Shown here one piece after another: positions 63,138 to 64,000 of a DNA stretch of 64,000 nucleotides (positions within the stretch are counted from its first letter, which is position 1; every line of letters starts with the position of its first letter). Below the pieces are notes generated by a model that searched no databases, had not been told where the DNA came from, and saw only the letters and a list, made by a program, of their open reading frames with translations. Both the position numbers and the translations under genes were made by a program. This DNA comes from Candidatus Rokuibacteriota bacterium (lineage in GTDB: Bacteria; Methylomirabilota; Methylomirabilia; Rokubacteriales; CSP1-6): NCBI GenBank assembly GCA_003220615.1, contig QHTB01000149.1:54018-118017 (forward strand), given 5' to 3'.

Positions 63138-64000
63138 ATGATGCGGATCTCGAGGATGCCAAAGCTCAGGGGATGTTCAAAAGCGACAATGCTCGCGTCG
63201 GTTTTCACGCTAGTGCTGTTCGCCGTGTTGCTGGCAACGACCAGCGCCGCGCTCGCTCAGTGCACCGGTCCAGGGGCACCGACCAATACGCAAACCAGAT
63301 GCCTGACCGCGGTCCAAATTCCCGGCAACCCGATCAGGTCGTTCGACATCAGCTGGGTCAATCCGGATCGCGCCGAATACTATCTCGCTGAACGCACGAA
63401 CGCGGGCATCGTGGTCATCGACACCCATCACCTCACGTTCAAGCGGTTGATCGGTGGCTTCGTCGGCATCAGGAACAACCCGACGACCGGCGCCGTGAAC
63501 AATAATATCTCGGGACCCGATGGCGTCACGTCGCATAACCGGTGGCTCTATGCCGGTGACGGTGACAGCACGCTCAAGGTGATCGACCTCAATGCGCCCA
63601 ACGCCTCCGCCATCAAGCAGACGATCAAGACCGGGGGCACCACGCGAGTCGACGAGATGGCGTTGAATACCGAGGGCACGTTGCTGCTCGCCGCGAACAA
63701 CGCCGAGGATCCGCCCTTCGGGACCCTGTTCAGGGCCAATGGCGATGCCGGCACGAGCGCGACCAGCATCATCGCCCGGATCCAGGTCGACAACGCGATC
63801 GTCCCGGCGGGCCCGGGACTGTCGATCGAGCAGCCGGTCTGGGAACCGCGCACGCGGCGCTTTTATACGTCGATCCCGCAGATCGCTAACAATCCCACGG
63901 GCTGCACGTTCGGCGGCCCCACTTTTTGCCAGGGCGGGTTGCTGATCGTCGACCCGAACAATCTGCCGCCCTCGACCTCCACGGTCATCATCGATGGTAA
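63138..64000 (+). CDS. Secreted beta-propeller-like protein, 3' end beyond the window
   Basis: Open from the ATG at 63138 (a second ATG follows) to the window edge, 287 codons so far, with GAGGAG seven bases upstream. Signal peptide VFTLVLFAVLLATTSAALAQ. The mature region has repeated strand motifs like YVTN/SMP-30 propellers: SFDISWVNPDRAEYYLAER, GIVVIDTHHLTF, RWLYAGDGDSTLKVIDL, VDEMALNTEGTLLLAANN, LLIVDPNNL. Two Cys (CTFGGPTFC) may form a disulphide. Extracytoplasmic; function unknown. Confidence 0.75.
   Translation, partial: MMRISRMPKLRGCSKATMLASVFTLVLFAVLLATTSAALAQCTGPGAPTNTQTRCLTAVQIPGNPIRSFDISWVNPDRAEYYLAERTNAGIVVIDTHHLTFKRLIGGFVGIRNNPTTGAVNNNISGPDGVTSHNRWLYAGDGDSTLKVIDLNAPNASAIKQTIKTGGTTRVDEMALNTEGTLLLAANNAEDPPFGTLFRANGDAGTSATSIIARIQVDNAIVPAGPGLSIEQPVWEPRTRRFYTSIPQIANNPTGCTFGGPTFCQGGLLIVDPNNLPPSTSTVIIDG

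Overview
This window is GC-rich, gene-dense bacterial DNA. Genes are packed in long same-strand runs joined by ATGA/GTGA overlaps, and GTG and TTG starts are common. Gene content points to an uncultured soil or subsurface bacterium with respiratory, acyl-CoA-based metabolism: futalosine menaquinone genes, tricarboxylate-type uptake, a MeaB chaperone, c-type cytochromes, HMG-CoA-synthase-like and CoA-transferase genes, and many SDR, VOC and LLM enzymes. The style resembles Rokubacteria/Methylomirabilota-type genomes, but that is inference. No rRNA, tRNA, CRISPR array, prophage, insertion sequence or defence island was seen.

Layout. 1-5.9 kb: the 3' end of a pyrophosphatase gene, then a leftward operon def / receiver-like / ferritin-like / SirB1-like / M48 protease / adenylate cyclase. 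5.9-8.9 kb: a TctBAC tripartite tricarboxylate transporter. 9.0-16.8 kb: small enzymes, queG, a divergent methyltransferase and MBL hydrolase + LLM oxidoreductase, crcB, ilvD and two hot-dog hydratases. 16.9-20.1 kb: a sugar-type ABC importer without an ATPase gene. 20.1-23.2 kb: three futalosine-pathway genes (mqnE, mqnC, mqnD). 23.3-26.4 kb: a PHP protein, two SDRs and small ORFs. 26.9-30.1 kb: an HMG-CoA-synthase-like protein and a CoA-transferase gene broken by a ~260-bp internal inversion. 30.2-35.8 kb: a membrane Hdr-like Fe-S reductase with meaB, YceI and two cytochromes c. 35.8-40.5 kb: rimI, tsaB, a phosphoribosyltransferase, an unknown secreted protein and a B12-type radical SAM protein. 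40.7-40.9 kb: a compact transcription unit for a 12-residue lysine-rich peptide.

40.9-62.6 kb is one long leftward array. It runs from purB through purC, S, Q, L, F, M, an NDH-2-like gene, purN, H, a MerR-TPR gene, purD and purE into sua5/tsaC, mobA, an unknown gene, thiI, a beta-CASP nuclease, a NagB-like gene, rpiB, glyA and nrdR. This joins nearly the whole IMP pathway to one-carbon supply (glyA), pentose phosphate (rpiB), tRNA modification and nucleotide-reductase control. The right end holds two secreted proteins, the last cut by the window edge.

Points most worth a second look: the inverted segment in the CoA-transferase gene, the lysine-peptide unit, a palindromic element translated inside purH, a probable CTG start for sua5/tsaC, a cyclase whose membrane anchor lies upstream of any usual start codon, and a single-residue-spaced haem motif.
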